A stretch of DNA of 64,000 nt, from NCBI GenBank assembly GCA_964017235.1, contig OZ024931.1:124135530-124199529 (forward strand), written 5' to 3'. The notes under the pieces are model-generated. The model worked only from the letters and a program-made list of their open reading frames with translations. It did no database searches and was not told where the DNA came from. The translations under genes were made by a program, and so were the position numbers. Positions 10,956-24,360 of this stretch are shown here, one piece after another (within the stretch, counting starts at the first letter, position 1; each line of letters opens with the position of its first letter). Source of the DNA: Sabellastarte sp. h YS-2021. Taxonomy: Eukaryota > Annelida > Polychaeta > Sabellida > Sabellidae.

Positions 10956-13900
10956 GGCTGCATCTGTCCCTAATCATACCCATTTAAACCCTTGTGCCCA
11001 ATACTGAATGGGGATTCGTTGGATGATAAGACTCAACAACAAACACTAGCTATTTTACCACTACAACCGTATCTGACACCACATCACCAGTGTACACAAC
11101 CGCATCTCAACCACCCAACCATAGTTTCATCCAACAGCACTTCCCCAGTCACAGATTCGTTAAAAAATAGTAAAACATTCTCAATAGGTGTTAAAAATGA
11201 ATAAGTCATGAACATGCATGAAGTGTATTTGTCCCAAAACAAGGCAATAGAATAGCATCGTAAGTAAGTAGTTTTAAGAAGTAAATGCTTTGAAAAAAAT
11301 GTCCAGGAAAATTTTAATCATAAGTCAAATTAGAGGAAAAATGTTAAAACGATTTTGTGAAAAAAAACATTGGGAATACTACAATAAGTAATGACCAAAA
11401 CTTCATATTTGAATTCGCTGTTAAAAAGGTCAAATAGTTGTCAAGTTGTGAAATAAAATAACATTAAATAAGGATGATGAGACTATTTATTTAAAACACT
11501 GCAGAAAAACATGGGCAATAATTTAGAATGAGGTTAGAATGAAATCACACAGAAAATTATTTTGAAACTGTTTCTTTTAAAATAATGAAAAGAAGCACAA
11601 GAAGAGGAAATAGTATTAGAATTAAACTGACAGAAAATATTAGGGGAAAGTATTTATTTTAGAGATATGTGAAACGACAACTGGGGGTTATGTTATCAAT
11701 ATGGATTTGTCAGCTATTTGTTTAGAAATTACTTCCACGGGCAAATCTTTACTGTCACTGTTGCCAGGAAGGGAATTTTATGGAAACGTGAGTGGACCGT
11801 GATAATTGTGCCTAGGCCCTGGTGAAGGTCCATCTGATATTGCCTGTGTGTAGTAAGTTTATAATGAGGCAAAACTTTAGTTGATGTGGGGTTTATAGTC
11901 TTTGTTTAAGTGTGTTAACATTAGTTTACTTAACAATTTTACAATATTTGGGTCACTCTGCTAAGGACTGTAAGGTTTCTTTTTGAAGTTGTAGGTAGGC
12001 TCTTTACCCTGTTCTATTGGCAGATTCTGTATTCAGTAAATCTCATCTATTTCAAGACATGACTAAAAATTCAAGATTTCCTATATATTTATTCACCCTT
12101 TCTTTTTGGTATTCAGTAACCGTCCTTCAGCAAATGAGCCTTGCTTTCATTTCTTAAATTCCAAGGAGATCTTAAAATTTAGGGAAATCCTTAACGTTCA
12201 AGGAAATTTTGGACTTTGATATTCACTAAATTTCCTTTGGTGTGGAATCCCTTTATTTTTCCCTTAACATTCTAGATTAGTGTGCATTTACCTTATCTAC
12301 CTTTATGGCAAAAGGGATTTTGGGATGTTTTAATTTTTTATTAAAATTTGAGGTAACAGGTGAAACATTTTTTTTGTCCAAGACATAGGGATTTTTATTT
12401 ACTTTAAATGAGCAAATTATTCACAGGTTGTCTTAGGTGTAGAAATATTTATAGTATTGAAAAACTACTATCTTACAAATATCCATTTGGAGCATTGTGA
12501 GAAATTTCAGGTTTAAAAGGGACAAACACCCTTAAATTTACCAAAATTTTTATTTTTTTTTAAATTTTATCTAAAATAACATAAATATGCCCAATTCTCA
12601 TATGATTAGGCTTAAATCACACTGACGCTAAATGGGACTTGTCTTTAGGATATAAAAAATGAATGAAATTGACCATATTGTGTTGATTTTATATAAAATA
12701 TTCAAAATTTTGACCAAACAATTCTTTTGTGTCAAAAAAGACTTCTTTTGTGTTCAGTTTCTCTAAATCTCGCAAGCAATTATTTATATATTTTTCAGGT
12801 TTCAGGAGCATTTTAATAGAGAATTGGTGTATTTTCACAAATCTGGATGAAAACTAATCCTACCCCTAACACAGGAAAATGTGTGCCTTGAAGTACTAAA
12901 TATGTAAATATAGCTACTTTTGTAACCTTCAATTTCATACTTTATTGAAAAACGCTTTCCATATTTGAGATGTTTATGATGACTTAAAGGGATATATTGA
13001 AATATCTTTACAAATCATTCCTTTAATTGCTGTCTCTTAAATGGAATTTTTTGAATGAAGTCTTTTTGGTGAAGCGACCAGTAAAATAGCCCCTTAAATA
13101 TTATAAACATCAACACAGTTTTCAGAGAAACTGACCAGAAGAAAGGCTTTATATCAACGATTAAACAAATGTAACCATAACATAATGCTGCAAATAATGT
13201 GTAACTTTGATCATCCTAGTTAATAACAACCATTAAATTAACGCACTCGTAATACACTATAAGTTGTAATTTTCACTAGGCACTAATTTGAGCTATTTTA
13301 GCCAATGAGCTTGTATATTGAAAATTATTTTCTACTTGAAATTCAAATCAGTATTACTATCTCCAGCAGACACTAGCCTTTGTTTCCAAGGACAGGTGGG
13401 ACATTCCACCTGTTCCTGAAGGTGATTTCTTTTGACCAGGATCTTCCTGTTATTCTTTTAATTCTGTGATGGTCTTACAGACTTTGGGTTGGTATTATGT
13501 TCGTTATACATGACTTGCACTCCCTGAACTGTACAGGGAGGTCTGGCTTGGTGAGTAAATGGTAGCAACAGTCCTCAATCCGCCAGCCAGTGGCTTAATT
13601 GTGTAGTTCCTTAATTTTGTAGGCCTCTTTTTGTAACCCGTAGAGGTAGCCTTCCCCCCATAATGACAACGGGAGAATCTATTGTATATAGTCTTTACAA
13701 GGCTACTGCGTTTTGATCAGGTCCTGAGTGACCCAGAACGATTTACTTGATTTTAAGCTGACAGTGTTTTAGTGATTATCCAGCATTAAAAACTAATCCA
13801 CTACTAACGACTGTAAAGAGTTGTATAAATACATTGGTAGAATGCAGTAAGTAGTTCTAATTAACATAGAAACGCATTTTAAGATCGCCTTAACTCAGCA

Positions 13901-16900
13901 GATCACACAATTAACATTGGTAATGGTGTAAATAAATGCTCCAAATTTAAGAAAGTAGTTTTACTGGCCTTTGCCTGTCCCTTACTACCCAAAATGCTTG
14001 CAAACATCAGACTCACCTCAGGTTGTCTTATGAACTATGTGGTCTTGATCTCAAAATATGTTGGAGATCCTGAGACAATTCAGGCATGAGTGTGCATCTC
14101 ACCTAACTCTGACGTGAGTATGTGACAGTGATTCTGTTCTCCCCTATCCCTGAGCTAGAGCCTAGGCTCACGTTCTCGCCTGTTAAGCCCTGAATTCTCA
14201 TTTGTTTTCATAATTAAGTAAGGCAGTCCATGGCCCTCTTCATATACATATCTTTGTAGTCATCAGTACTGTGTACTCATGGTCCAACCAGCCATGTTTG
14301 GTCATCTTACAAGAGTTACCTGTTGGCAAGCCTTTCAGTCGTGAGGGAAATACTACATTTTTTCACTGCTGTTAGGATTTACGTCTTCCACAAATTGTTA
14401 TTGGCTGAAAAATTCCAAAGCATTACCAGTTGGTGTACAACTTATCAGACAATTCAGACTTGAGTGGAAATAGTTGGTTGTTTGTTACTATGTGTCTTCT
14501 AGTTTCCCCTGAAGTATCTTGGTTAACTACAGCATCTTGATCAACTACATCTTGATTTAACTTTAAAATAAATCCTACATCCTGCAGAAGTTTTTATTAT
14601 AATTTTCACAATTTCTGTATAAGTACACGTAGTTCTCTGGTTCTATATGATTTGTATAATTGTAGTGTACAGTTTTGTTATTTTCCATTAAAACGCCCAG
14701 CCCTGGTACACCCTTTAAATGTATCAAAAGATAAGGTCAACCCAAATAATTCAGGCTTATAATTCAATATGTATTGTAATTCTACTGGCATACAGTGTCA
14801 GTTTATGAAATTAAATGTCTGCTATTTTGGTGTATGGTTGAATCTCATGAATCCATGTGTTGTAAAGGGACAAGATAAACCATCACTTCCACTGAAACGG
14901 GAATTCACAATAACCAGATAAGTGTCAGTGAAAGAGAATCTTTTAGCATCTCGACTTTTCTGTTATTTCTAAGGGCCAAAAACCCATAGTTTTACTTAAG
15001 GAGTTCATTAAGCACCCTAATATTTATTTTGTATTATTTGACAGTATAAACACAAAGGCAATACTGTCAAAAAGCAATATCTAATCTTTTCAGTTATATT
15101 TAGGAGAAAGTCAAATTTTTGCCAGGTCCTTAAAATCATAATAAGTCTCTGTGGACAATGCACTAGCAGATATCTTCATTTGTTAATAATCGATAATGGC
15201 ACTTATGTCGGTGAATTTACTAGGTAAATAAAAGTAAATAAAAACATACCTCCATTGCAGTGACACATGAAGTGTATTAGGTTGAAAAAAGTTTACCACA
15301 CTTAAGTTATTATATAATTCTGTCTTACAGTTAACAGCCAAGGTTACACTGGGGGAGGATGTCAGCATTTCCCACATACAGACATGCTCCCTGGTGTAAA
15401 TTGGTTATTACAGCCAGTTACCTGTAGTGTCTCCTGATGTAAATATGTTATTCAATGCAATGGTACCTTTACATGGAGTTAGTGTATGTACACATGTATG
15501 CGGCTTACGACATCCGACAATTGATTTGTGACAACAAATTTTACCCTCCTTCTCATTTATCTTTTCTTGTTCACATGTGTCCGACTACGATTTGCAACAC
15601 TTGACACCTGATTTGCGCCTGCAATTTTTCTGCTCTGGGAGGGGAAAAATCGGATGACAAGTGAATTTAGATGTATGTTAACTAAAATTTTGAGAAGGTT
15701 TGGAAAAAATTCGCCATTGTAAATCGGCCTTCGGATGTCATAAGCTACATGTGTATGTGTGTATGTACACTTAGAGTCTTAACAAAAACAGGTTTGTCAT
15801 TTAAACAGTTTTGTCATTTAATCATTTGTCAACTCTGTGGCTGTGGGTGCCACTCCAACTCATGGCAGTATGTGTATGTGGGGGGAGGACGGGGGATTCA
15901 CTCAAGATATATACTGATAGGACTGTTAAAGGGGATATCATCCCAACTTTGACTTGGGCTTTACATGGGGGTCATAATATATGTGAGAAGAGCCCATGGG
16001 TAAATAAGATCAGTGACTCTGTTAAAAACAAACCCCGTAAACGAATCCTCCACATAATTTTATATCAGTTTCAAAGGCTTCAGCTGGTTTTCCTCTGTGG
16101 TCAGGGGTCCCAATCCTACGCTGTGGCCTATATTAAACTACTACAGCATCAATGATAGGCAAACCAGTTGGCACCCCATGACAAAATCGTCTTGGAATCT
16201 ATAAGTACACCTGTGTGGCCCCTATGATGAGCCTTGATGGGGTCCTCATTAGACCCCCATCATCTGTAAAATTGTTTATGTAAATAAAGTACAAAGAAAA
16301 GCGGAGAATGGTGATGAGGAATTCTGAAGAACTTGTAATCAAGTCACCAATCAAACAAAACTACATGACTAATGTTGACCAAGCCTTTGGCAAGGGTTAA
16401 CTTAGTTTTGGTCAAAGCAATGAGCAGCTACAGGAAGAGAAGCTTCCCATGTTCCCTTAACAATAAACCATGAACTGCAAGGGAACTCTGTCAATACACT
16501 GAAAAACTGATTTTACAGGTTAGTAAAATTAATTTGGCAAGTTGGTTGTATGCATCAAAATGAGAATAATCTGGGAATATATCTGTGGCTTCTTTCGAAT
16601 TTGTGATTAATTAATTCATAGAATGGACAACTTGTCAATTCAGTGGTAAGCTGCAAAAGTATCTTGTCCACCTCAAACACTGCACAGTGGCCAAGCTATT
16701 CACAAACACTTCTTCATTTGACTCTTACCAGTTGTCGAGGGTTGAAACCCGGCTAGTGGTGAGACACATGGAATTTGCTGCTAGAAAGAAGAGTAAAACT
16801 CCAACTTTGACATTTCATCTTGTCAAATACCCAATATTAACCTTGTCTTGCACTTGTCAACTTTGAAAGTAGATTTTCTGAGGCAAAAAGTGGACAATTC

Positions 16901-18480
16901 ATGACAGCAAATCAAATTTGGCCCTAGTGTCCATTTGTAACAAACCAAAAAGTAATATAAAAATGCAAGAACCGTAAATAACTGCACATTTCTACTCAAC
17001 TTATCATTTAAGTTTACAATAACCAACATAACTATGTATCCGGGGATTTCAATGTGTAATCATGCCCTATAATATCGAAAAAACACAGTCAAATTTCAAA
17101 ACTTTAGCTTTGTTTCAATGATGTGTTGGTGTGTATTGTTCACTTCATATGTGTGCTGACTGAACAGGTGTACCAAATAACACCTGAAAACACCAACTAG
17201 ACCGAGTTGAGATCTTGACGAAAACCCTAGTCTGGTTCCCATACAGCTTTTCTCTGCTGAGAAAAGAGTTTTGTATCACCATTTTGGATACTAAGCGTTG
17301 GTAGTTACACTTAAATAATATACTTTTGCTCAGGTTATATTGTATATTTATTAACTCCATTTCATCTAGTCTTGTTTATTCTAAATTTCTTTCGAAATTT
17401 CTTCAATCACAAAATATGCTTTTCATTTTAAATAAATTGAAAATTCATATATTACTTGTATTCATTATCGATATTTCATATGTGTTTTCTCAATACACAT
17501 AATAGCAACTTTATCTTAATCCATTAAAAGATAAAGATTAAAAAACACAGAAATTTCTATATATTCACAACAATCAGTTCCACAATGAACTGTAGTTTGT
17601 ATGGACTAGTGAAGGTCAGTGTAGGTGATACCAGACCCTTCTTTGTTAAAGTGGACTGGTTCCTGGTCTACAACCCAGACTTTTGCCCTATGTACTGTGT
17701 GGCTGGCAGCCAAACAAATAACAGTGTGATAAAACTGTTATTGCAACAGTAAATGCACAAATGGTGGCCTCATGTGCGAAGTGTGATGAAGATAAATCTT
17801 GCGCATGCATAGATTGCGTATTCCAACATTGGAAGGCAAACAGCTTGGAATATCTTCCCAGATTAAAGTAAACAAAACAGCAATTGTTGAAACATTGAGT
17901 TTCAGTGTGGCGCAATAATTAATGTGTAATAACTATAAGAAAATAATAATGTGTGTTCTCTCCCTTTTGGTGTAATTAAGAATAATAATCGTTACAATAA
18001 AAGCAGTATTTACTGGTGTTGGAAACTGCTCTGACCCCTCCATCTTGAAATTCTGAATGCACCCACCAGGACTGGAGATTACCCAGCGCGGATAAATTTT
18101 GTGTTCCGCGGAAGAATTCTTAGTCATTTGGCCTCACTTCTGCATGCGCTGACACACTCAATGTGCCAAGCCAAACTCACTCTACATTTCACTCAAGAAA
18201 TATTTATAAGTGTTATCTTCAAGAATAAACAAATCTGAAGTGGCTGCTGAAGTGTTGCATATTATCTGTGTGAAAGAAAAATCATCTATAAACCCTTATA
18301 TTTGCAGCAGTGGGACTACTTTGATATGTACAGAATATGTATATTCACAGCAATGTTACAGTTTTAATATGTACATTATATTATTTATGTCTGTATTTGT
18401 TTAAATATTGAGTTTTATGTGCGTTCAACAGTTAATATACCCAGATAGACCATCTGGGTAACCGATATGTTGTTTTAATG
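10956..18480. other. Long gene-free stretch
   Basis: About 7.5 kb with no domain-bearing frame and no recognisable mobile element. It is AT-rich unique-looking sequence with scattered short frames only. A Thr/Ser/Pro-rich plus-strand frame just right of element A (10,992-11,204) is not supported as an exon. Confidence 0.5.
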
Positions 18481-20830
18481 TGGATTCAAACCTGCAACCT
18501 CAGAGGCGGTAGGAGGTAGGCGGTAAGAGGTACCCCAAGCTCCTCAGGTGGTCAATCTCATACACCCAAGAGACATCAGACCCATCACAGTGAGAGAGGA
18601 GGAGGGACTCACCCATCTTATGACTGCAGGTACAACAAAAGCAGTTGGAGGTCGGTTAAAAGTGTTCAGAGGAGCAGGACAGACCAACTTGCTCAGACAG
18701 TATCTAACAGCTCATTTAAATGGCTACTTACTTGCTTTCAAGAAGTCATGGCTCTCAAGGAACCCTTTGATAACAAGTGGTTATCAAAGCATGGAGGGCA
18801 GACGTCGCAGACGCCTGCATCCAGTCTCTCTCAATTCACTCTAAATTAAGACAATACCTTAGATATGGTCACATGATATTATTGTATCAGTTTAAGGCAA
18901 TGCCTTTTGGACTGACAACAGCCCCACAAGTGGTCACCGCAACTGTAAAGGAAATGAAAACTTATGACCCTTTCTAAGCAATTTGGATGACTAGCCAATC
19001 TCAGCAGAGATTCTAATTGGGACTTCCCCACAACACACAGGTGACAATGGACTAAAAAGTTGGAGTGGATGGCAAGCCAGAAGAATTAGGATTTAAACTC
19101 GGCACAGGTGTTTTCATTAATGGGCTACAAGTACCACTTTAACGTACACAGCCATACTGAAACCTAATCAGGTCAGATGGCAAAAAATACAGGAATTGAT
19201 TCACATGATCAAACAGCAGTCTCTACTGAGTGCAAGATGCTTGATGTCTCAAATTGGCTAACTATCTGCGACCGAGAAGTTTGTACCAGGGGTTGACCTT
19301 TTCAGTGGCATCTGAAAGACCATTGGAGGTTTCCTCAGTCACAACTGAGGTGGATTATATAAACAAGCAAGATGAATGCACATGGTGGAGATGTGCACTT
19401 TCCCGTGGAGATTAATGAACTGATGTCACAAATGCAAAATCTCACTTCATGTCAGACACATCCCAGTGCGTCAAATGTACTAGCAGATTTTCTATCCAGA
19501 CCGATGCAGACAGTAAACTGAATGGTAACTGCACATTCAAGTGTTCAACAACTTTGCCTAAAATGGTTCCAGCTGTACCTGTTTTGTGACAAGGCTAAAT
19601 GACAAGCTACCTCTGTATGTGTCCCTAGTTCTAGATCAAAACAGGCTGGTCATATCTCTCAGCTTATATCTACTCTCTAACTGCTCTAACACTCAAAGTA
19701 ATACACAAGAGTTGTTAGTATACCCGTGTAGTAATCTTAGCACCAGACTGGCCAGGGACCCCTGGTTTTGGGACCAAGTACAACAGAAACCCCACTTCAA
19801 TTAACAGTATTCTCAAAACTACTTAAGCAGTCTTATGCTTCACAACAATCCAATGCTAGGAGTGAGCAACTGTATGACCAAGGGGGTCTCTCTGGAGGTG
19901 GCAGAGGTAATTACTGCTCCTCAAAGGATGTCAACAAGAGCCATCTATCAATCAAAATCGTTCATTTTTCAATCATGCAATGAAACTTTGGTGGACGTCA
20001 CAGCACCATCTATAAAACAAGTCTGGGACTACTTCACGTACTTGTTTCATGATTTAAACAGATATCCTCCCACCATTGTGTTGTACCAGACTGCCCTGTA
20101 GCGCTCTCTGGGCCATTTTGGTTTTGAATTAAATTGACTCCTTACTAGTTTCAATAGAGATAGACCTACAAGTGTTTTACCAAAGTAAAAAATACCTGTT
20201 GTGTTAAATGAACAAAGAAGCCATTTGAGCCTATGAAAGATACTGATATAAAAGTCTTAAGTCTTTAGACAGCCTTCCTGCTATCTTTAGCCTCAATTAA
20301 ACATTGCAGCAAGATCCAAATATCAATTGGCCAGAACCAATTAGATTGGCAAGGAATACAAAATGTGTCTCCAGTGATTATTCCTCCATTGACTAACATA
20401 ATAGAAGGAACATTGAAAGAAGACAGAACCTTGTGCCTGGATTGTGCTCCGAGATTCCACTTGGATCATACCAGAGACTTAAAGGGCAATACATTCCTCC
20501 TTATCTTTTCCTCTAAGAAAGGACATACCACAGGCATAAGACCTCCTACTCTTTAATTATGGTTGAATCAGACAATTTCACTGTGTCACAAACAATAGAC
20601 TAACCAACCAAGGGTCTGGTCCAAGTAAGTTACATCAGAGCAATCACAGTCTCTGAAGATTTTATGATGAATCAGTTAAACAAATCATGCAGGCGTGTCA
20701 CTGAAAGGCACACAATGCATTCACCAACTTCTACCTTAAAGAATTGACCTTGCCAAATAATAAGAACAATATGTATCTGGGTCCTGTGGTGGCAACTCAA
20801 CAGGTAGTGGATAATTCTTCCCCTTAGGAC
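18480..20830 (+). mobile_element. DIRS-type retrotransposon relic
   Basis: DIRS elements move by reverse transcription but integrate with a tyrosine recombinase. Fragments occur here in the expected order on one strand. Near 18,640-18,980 are reverse transcriptase blocks: VGGRLKVFRG, then NGYLLAF, then LRQYLRYGH and YQFKAMPFGLTTAP. Near 19,330-19,520 are RNase H remnants (EVDYINKQ, then PSASNVLADFLSRP). From about 19,760 to 20,820 come tyrosine-recombinase pieces: YQSKSFIF, IKQVWDYFTYLFHD, LCLDCAPRFHLDHTRDLKGN, FSSKKGHTTGIRP and finally KAHNAFTNFYLKELT. The frames are cut by many stops and shifts, and much of the RT is deleted. I found no terminal repeats. Confidence 0.72.
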
Positions 20831-21094
20831 AGCCAACAAAGTAATCCAGAGCCTAAAGGACCAGCAACAATAGATACCTCCTCAGGTTAACTGGTATTAT
20901 GGATTCTAGTAAGATGGTTTTATACTTGGCAAGGCTAAGTTTAACAATAGACATTTCTGGAATCAAGGTGGACTAAAATAAAGTCCGAGCGGGTTCTGGG
21001 AATTATGATATAGAATAGCTCAAGGGTAGAATCAGTTGTGTGAACTCAGACTGTTTCACAGCTGTATCTCCTCGTCCGATTGATTAGGTTCCAC
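20831..21094. other. Spacer between DIRS relic and LINE
   Basis: No coding signal. It may be the decayed DIRS 3' part, but this is not shown. Confidence 0.3.
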
Positions 21095-24000
21095 AAGTGA
21101 GTAAGTAAGTAAGAAACACTTATATAGTGCCAAATTTGATGTAAACATCCTCTAAGGCGCTGATGTGCAAAAAGGGATAGTCCAGTTCCAGAAAGATGTC
21201 CGTTTCCATATTAGCGTCCGGTAGGGGAGATAGGCTATGGTGGAGGATAAGCCAATCTAAAAAGGTATGTTTTCAACTGTTTCCTGAAACCAGAAATGCT
21301 TTCTATGGTTCTGATGGCTTGAGGAAGCTTGTTTCACTCTGTGTGAGCCCCTGCTATGAAACTGCGTAGCCCTGAGCGTTTATTTGGTTTAGATGAGGAA
21401 ATTGATAGGCGATTGCCCCGTGTGAGATCACTCCGCCTAATTAGAGCGGAGAGATATGGAGGTTGGCTCAAATGTATTGCTTTATAAATGAGGAGATTAT
21501 ATTTGAACAGTATACGGTAATGAATGGGGAGCCAGTGTAGTTTGTGCAGGAAGGGTGTAACATGACAGTATTTATTTAGCTTGCACACCGTCCGACATAA
21601 GGCATTTTGAACTCTCTGTAGTCTGCTAGTATATGCCTTTTTTGTGTTGTAAAGCAGTGAGTTACAGTAATCCAGACGACTGCTTACCAAGGCATTTGCC
21701 ACCTTTACAGCTGTTTCATGATTTAAGTACCTGCGGACCCTTCGTAGTTCCCGGAGATGGTAGTAACTTATGCGACATAGATTAGCCACGTGTGTTTGCA
21801 TTGAATTTTCAGCATCCAGGATGACACCAAGGTTTTTTACCGATTCAGCTGGTTCCATGGTGTTGCCAAGTAAACTCACTGGGAAAGATGACTTCAGGGA
21901 ACTTCTAATTTGATCATCACCAATCACTATGAATTCTGTCTTGTCAGGATTTAATTTAAGCTTATTATTTCCCATCCAAGCCTGGACCGCCTCAAGGCAA
22001 TTTGTTAATTCAGTGATACTGGAATCGAAGTTCCTAGAGTCGAGTTCCAAGTAAATTTGTGTGTCATCTGCATATAATGGTGGGTGACATTGAATTTAGA
22101 TATGACTGAACTGAGAGGGGTGGTGTATAGGGTAAAAAGGAGTGGCCCTAGAACTGAGCCCTGGGGAACCCCGTAAGGGAGTTGAAAAGCATCTGAAAGA
22201 TGTCCATCTATTTTGATGCGCTGCTTGCGTGAGTTGAGGTATGACTGGACCCACTTAAGCACTACCCCATCAATGCCATACCAGTGCTGAAGGCAGTTGA
22301 ATAGGATTGAGTGGTCTATTGTATCGAAAGCTGCAGATAAGTCCAAAAGGACTAAGCCAACAGCTGCACCCTTGTCCATTGATGTGGCAATGTCATTTTG
22401 TATTTTGAGCAACGCCGTTTCAGTTGAGTGAAAAGCTCTATATGCGGACTGGTTTTCGTTAGATATACCCTCGTGAGCAATATGCTCATTTATCTGCTTA
22501 GCCACAGCTTTCTCTATGAGTTTGGAGATGTAGCTGAGGTTGGACACTGGTCGATAATTCTTGAGAATATTCTTGTCAAGACCAGCTTTTTTTCAAAAAG
22601 GGTGTAACATGTGCAGTCTTAAAGCAGGATGGGAAACTGCCCTCCTGTAGAGAGTAGTTCACAATATTTGTAATAGGAGTCAGGAGCACACTGATACATT
22701 CAAGGACCAATGATGTTAGGATGGGATCCAAGTCACATGATTTATTTGGTGTGGACTTTATGATTTTAAGGACTTCTTCCTCTGACATGGTCCGGAAAGA
22801 AACAGACTTGTTTTTGTAGGAACCTGAGACAGGGGGATCGGCATCAGTAGACAGCAATCCAGATCTTAATTTAGCAATTTTGTCTGCAAAATACCTGCCA
22901 AAAGTGTTGACTAGACTGTTCATGGTGGTATAATCTGGAAGTACCATTTTTGGTGATCTATAGAGGACTTTCTTTATGGAATTCCACAAGGCCTTGGGGT
23001 TATCCTCATTTTCCCTAACCATGTCACTGTAGTGTTTGGTTTTTGCACATTCCACGAGACGGTTGAAATGGTTCACAGCGGCTCTATACCTACTGCGGTT
23101 TATGGCAGAGTTGTCCTTTCGCCACTCCCTTTCGAGTTTGCGCTTATGTCTCTTTGCTGCCAAAATCTCACTGTTGATGAACCCTTTGTTGACATGTTGT
23201 GGGGTTTTACATTCATGTTCAGGTGCATGCTTGTCAAGTATGTTCCTAAGGGTATGAAAGTATTGGTGTGAAAGTAAGCTAGCTGTTTTGTAAGGAGCCT
23301 GGATAAGCTCAGAATTTTCAATGTCAGACATAAATTCAGTTTTATTTATCTTGCGAAGTTTCCTGATTTTCAACCGTTTTACTCTGCAGGAATTTTTGAC
23401 AGGGAATGTTGTAGTGAAAAAGACAGCTAGGTGGTCTGATATGCCGTCCTTTACATGATGGTGAACTGAGGAAGTTAGGGATTTACTAGTGCAGAGTACA
23501 TCAAGGATATGTCCTTGTATGTGTGTAGGTGTTGACACATGTTGAATAAAATCAAAATCCAATAGAACTGTGTTGAAATTTTCTGTCCAGCAATTTTGAC
23601 TGTCAAGCTGGATATTGACATCTCCCAGGATAATATTTTCATGTGGTGACAAAGCAGCTGCTTCCATGAAACTGTTGAATTCCTCAATAAATCTGCTTTT
23701 GCTGGTACTTGGAGGTCGGTAAATTACATGTACCAGGAGCTGGCTTGACTGTCGATCTGACAGTTTGACGGTAATGTGTTCAAATGTTTCCCGCCGATCA
23801 ATTTGACAATGCACGCTATCAATGTCATTCCTAACAAGGACAGCAACTCCACCTCCTTTCTTGTTCTCGCGTGGGACCTGGTGAAGCTGGAAACCTGCAG
23901 GGGTTATCTCATCCATTAGGCCTTGTGTGTCCGACGGTCTTAGCCATGTCTCAGTGACACCAACGATGTCGAGATCATTTGACAAAACAAAATCACTAAA

Positions 24001-24360
24001 TGCTGATGTTTTGTTACGCAATGAACGGACATTCAGATGACAGGCTTTAATATTTCTGGCTGATAGATCTGGGTTCAAACTAATGTCGCCAGAAAGAATC
24101 AGGATGATGGACCACCAAGGGTTGACATTTCTGAAACAGTGCGTCACTTGACGACAGTGGGCCTGCAGGGCGACAAAAGCAATGTTGCAACTGTCCAAAG
24201 AGGAGAGTAAACTTGGGTGAATAATTTTTGGTGATGGCAAACTATTTTCCTTGGTGGGGGTTGTTGACCGAACAGTCAAGAGGATGGAAAAACAGAACCA
24301 AAAAGTGCAATGCATGACCAAAGAAAGCCAAAAATTAAAATTTAGAAATAGGTGAACCTA
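21095..24360 (-). mobile_element. CR1/L2-like LINE, nearly full-length ORF2
   Basis: Non-LTR retrotransposon on the minus strand. Its 3' end carries an untranslated stretch with a GGCACTATATAAG-like signature and ends in a short (TTAC)n tail at 21,095-21,112, as CR1/L2-type LINEs do. The ORF2 inside has both endonuclease and reverse transcriptase. The 5' limit near 24,360 is approximate, and no ORF1 was seen. Confidence 0.85.
21235..24321 (-). pseudogene. LINE ORF2: AP endonuclease plus reverse transcriptase
   Basis: The protein nicks target DNA and copies the LINE RNA into it. The N-terminal AP-type endonuclease is read from LNVRSLRNK through GVTETWL, GGGVAVLVRND, YRPPS, LGDVNIQL and SDHLAVF. 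The RT follows with [43 protein letters not shown], the catalytic LYADD and LKLNPDKTEF. The C-terminal region ends in [13 protein letters not shown] at 21,235. There are three defects: an extra A in an A-run near 22,590, a one-base shift near 22,085 just before YADD, and TGA in place of a conserved Trp near 21,334. With so few lesions the insertion is fairly young. Confidence 0.88.

Noticed and set aside
10992-11204. Thr/Ser/Pro-rich plus-strand frame, mucin-like
   Set aside because: Too short, no splice support; not called an exon.
23032-23271. Plus-strand frames within the LINE
   Set aside because: Antisense of the ORF2 linker; no independent evidence.
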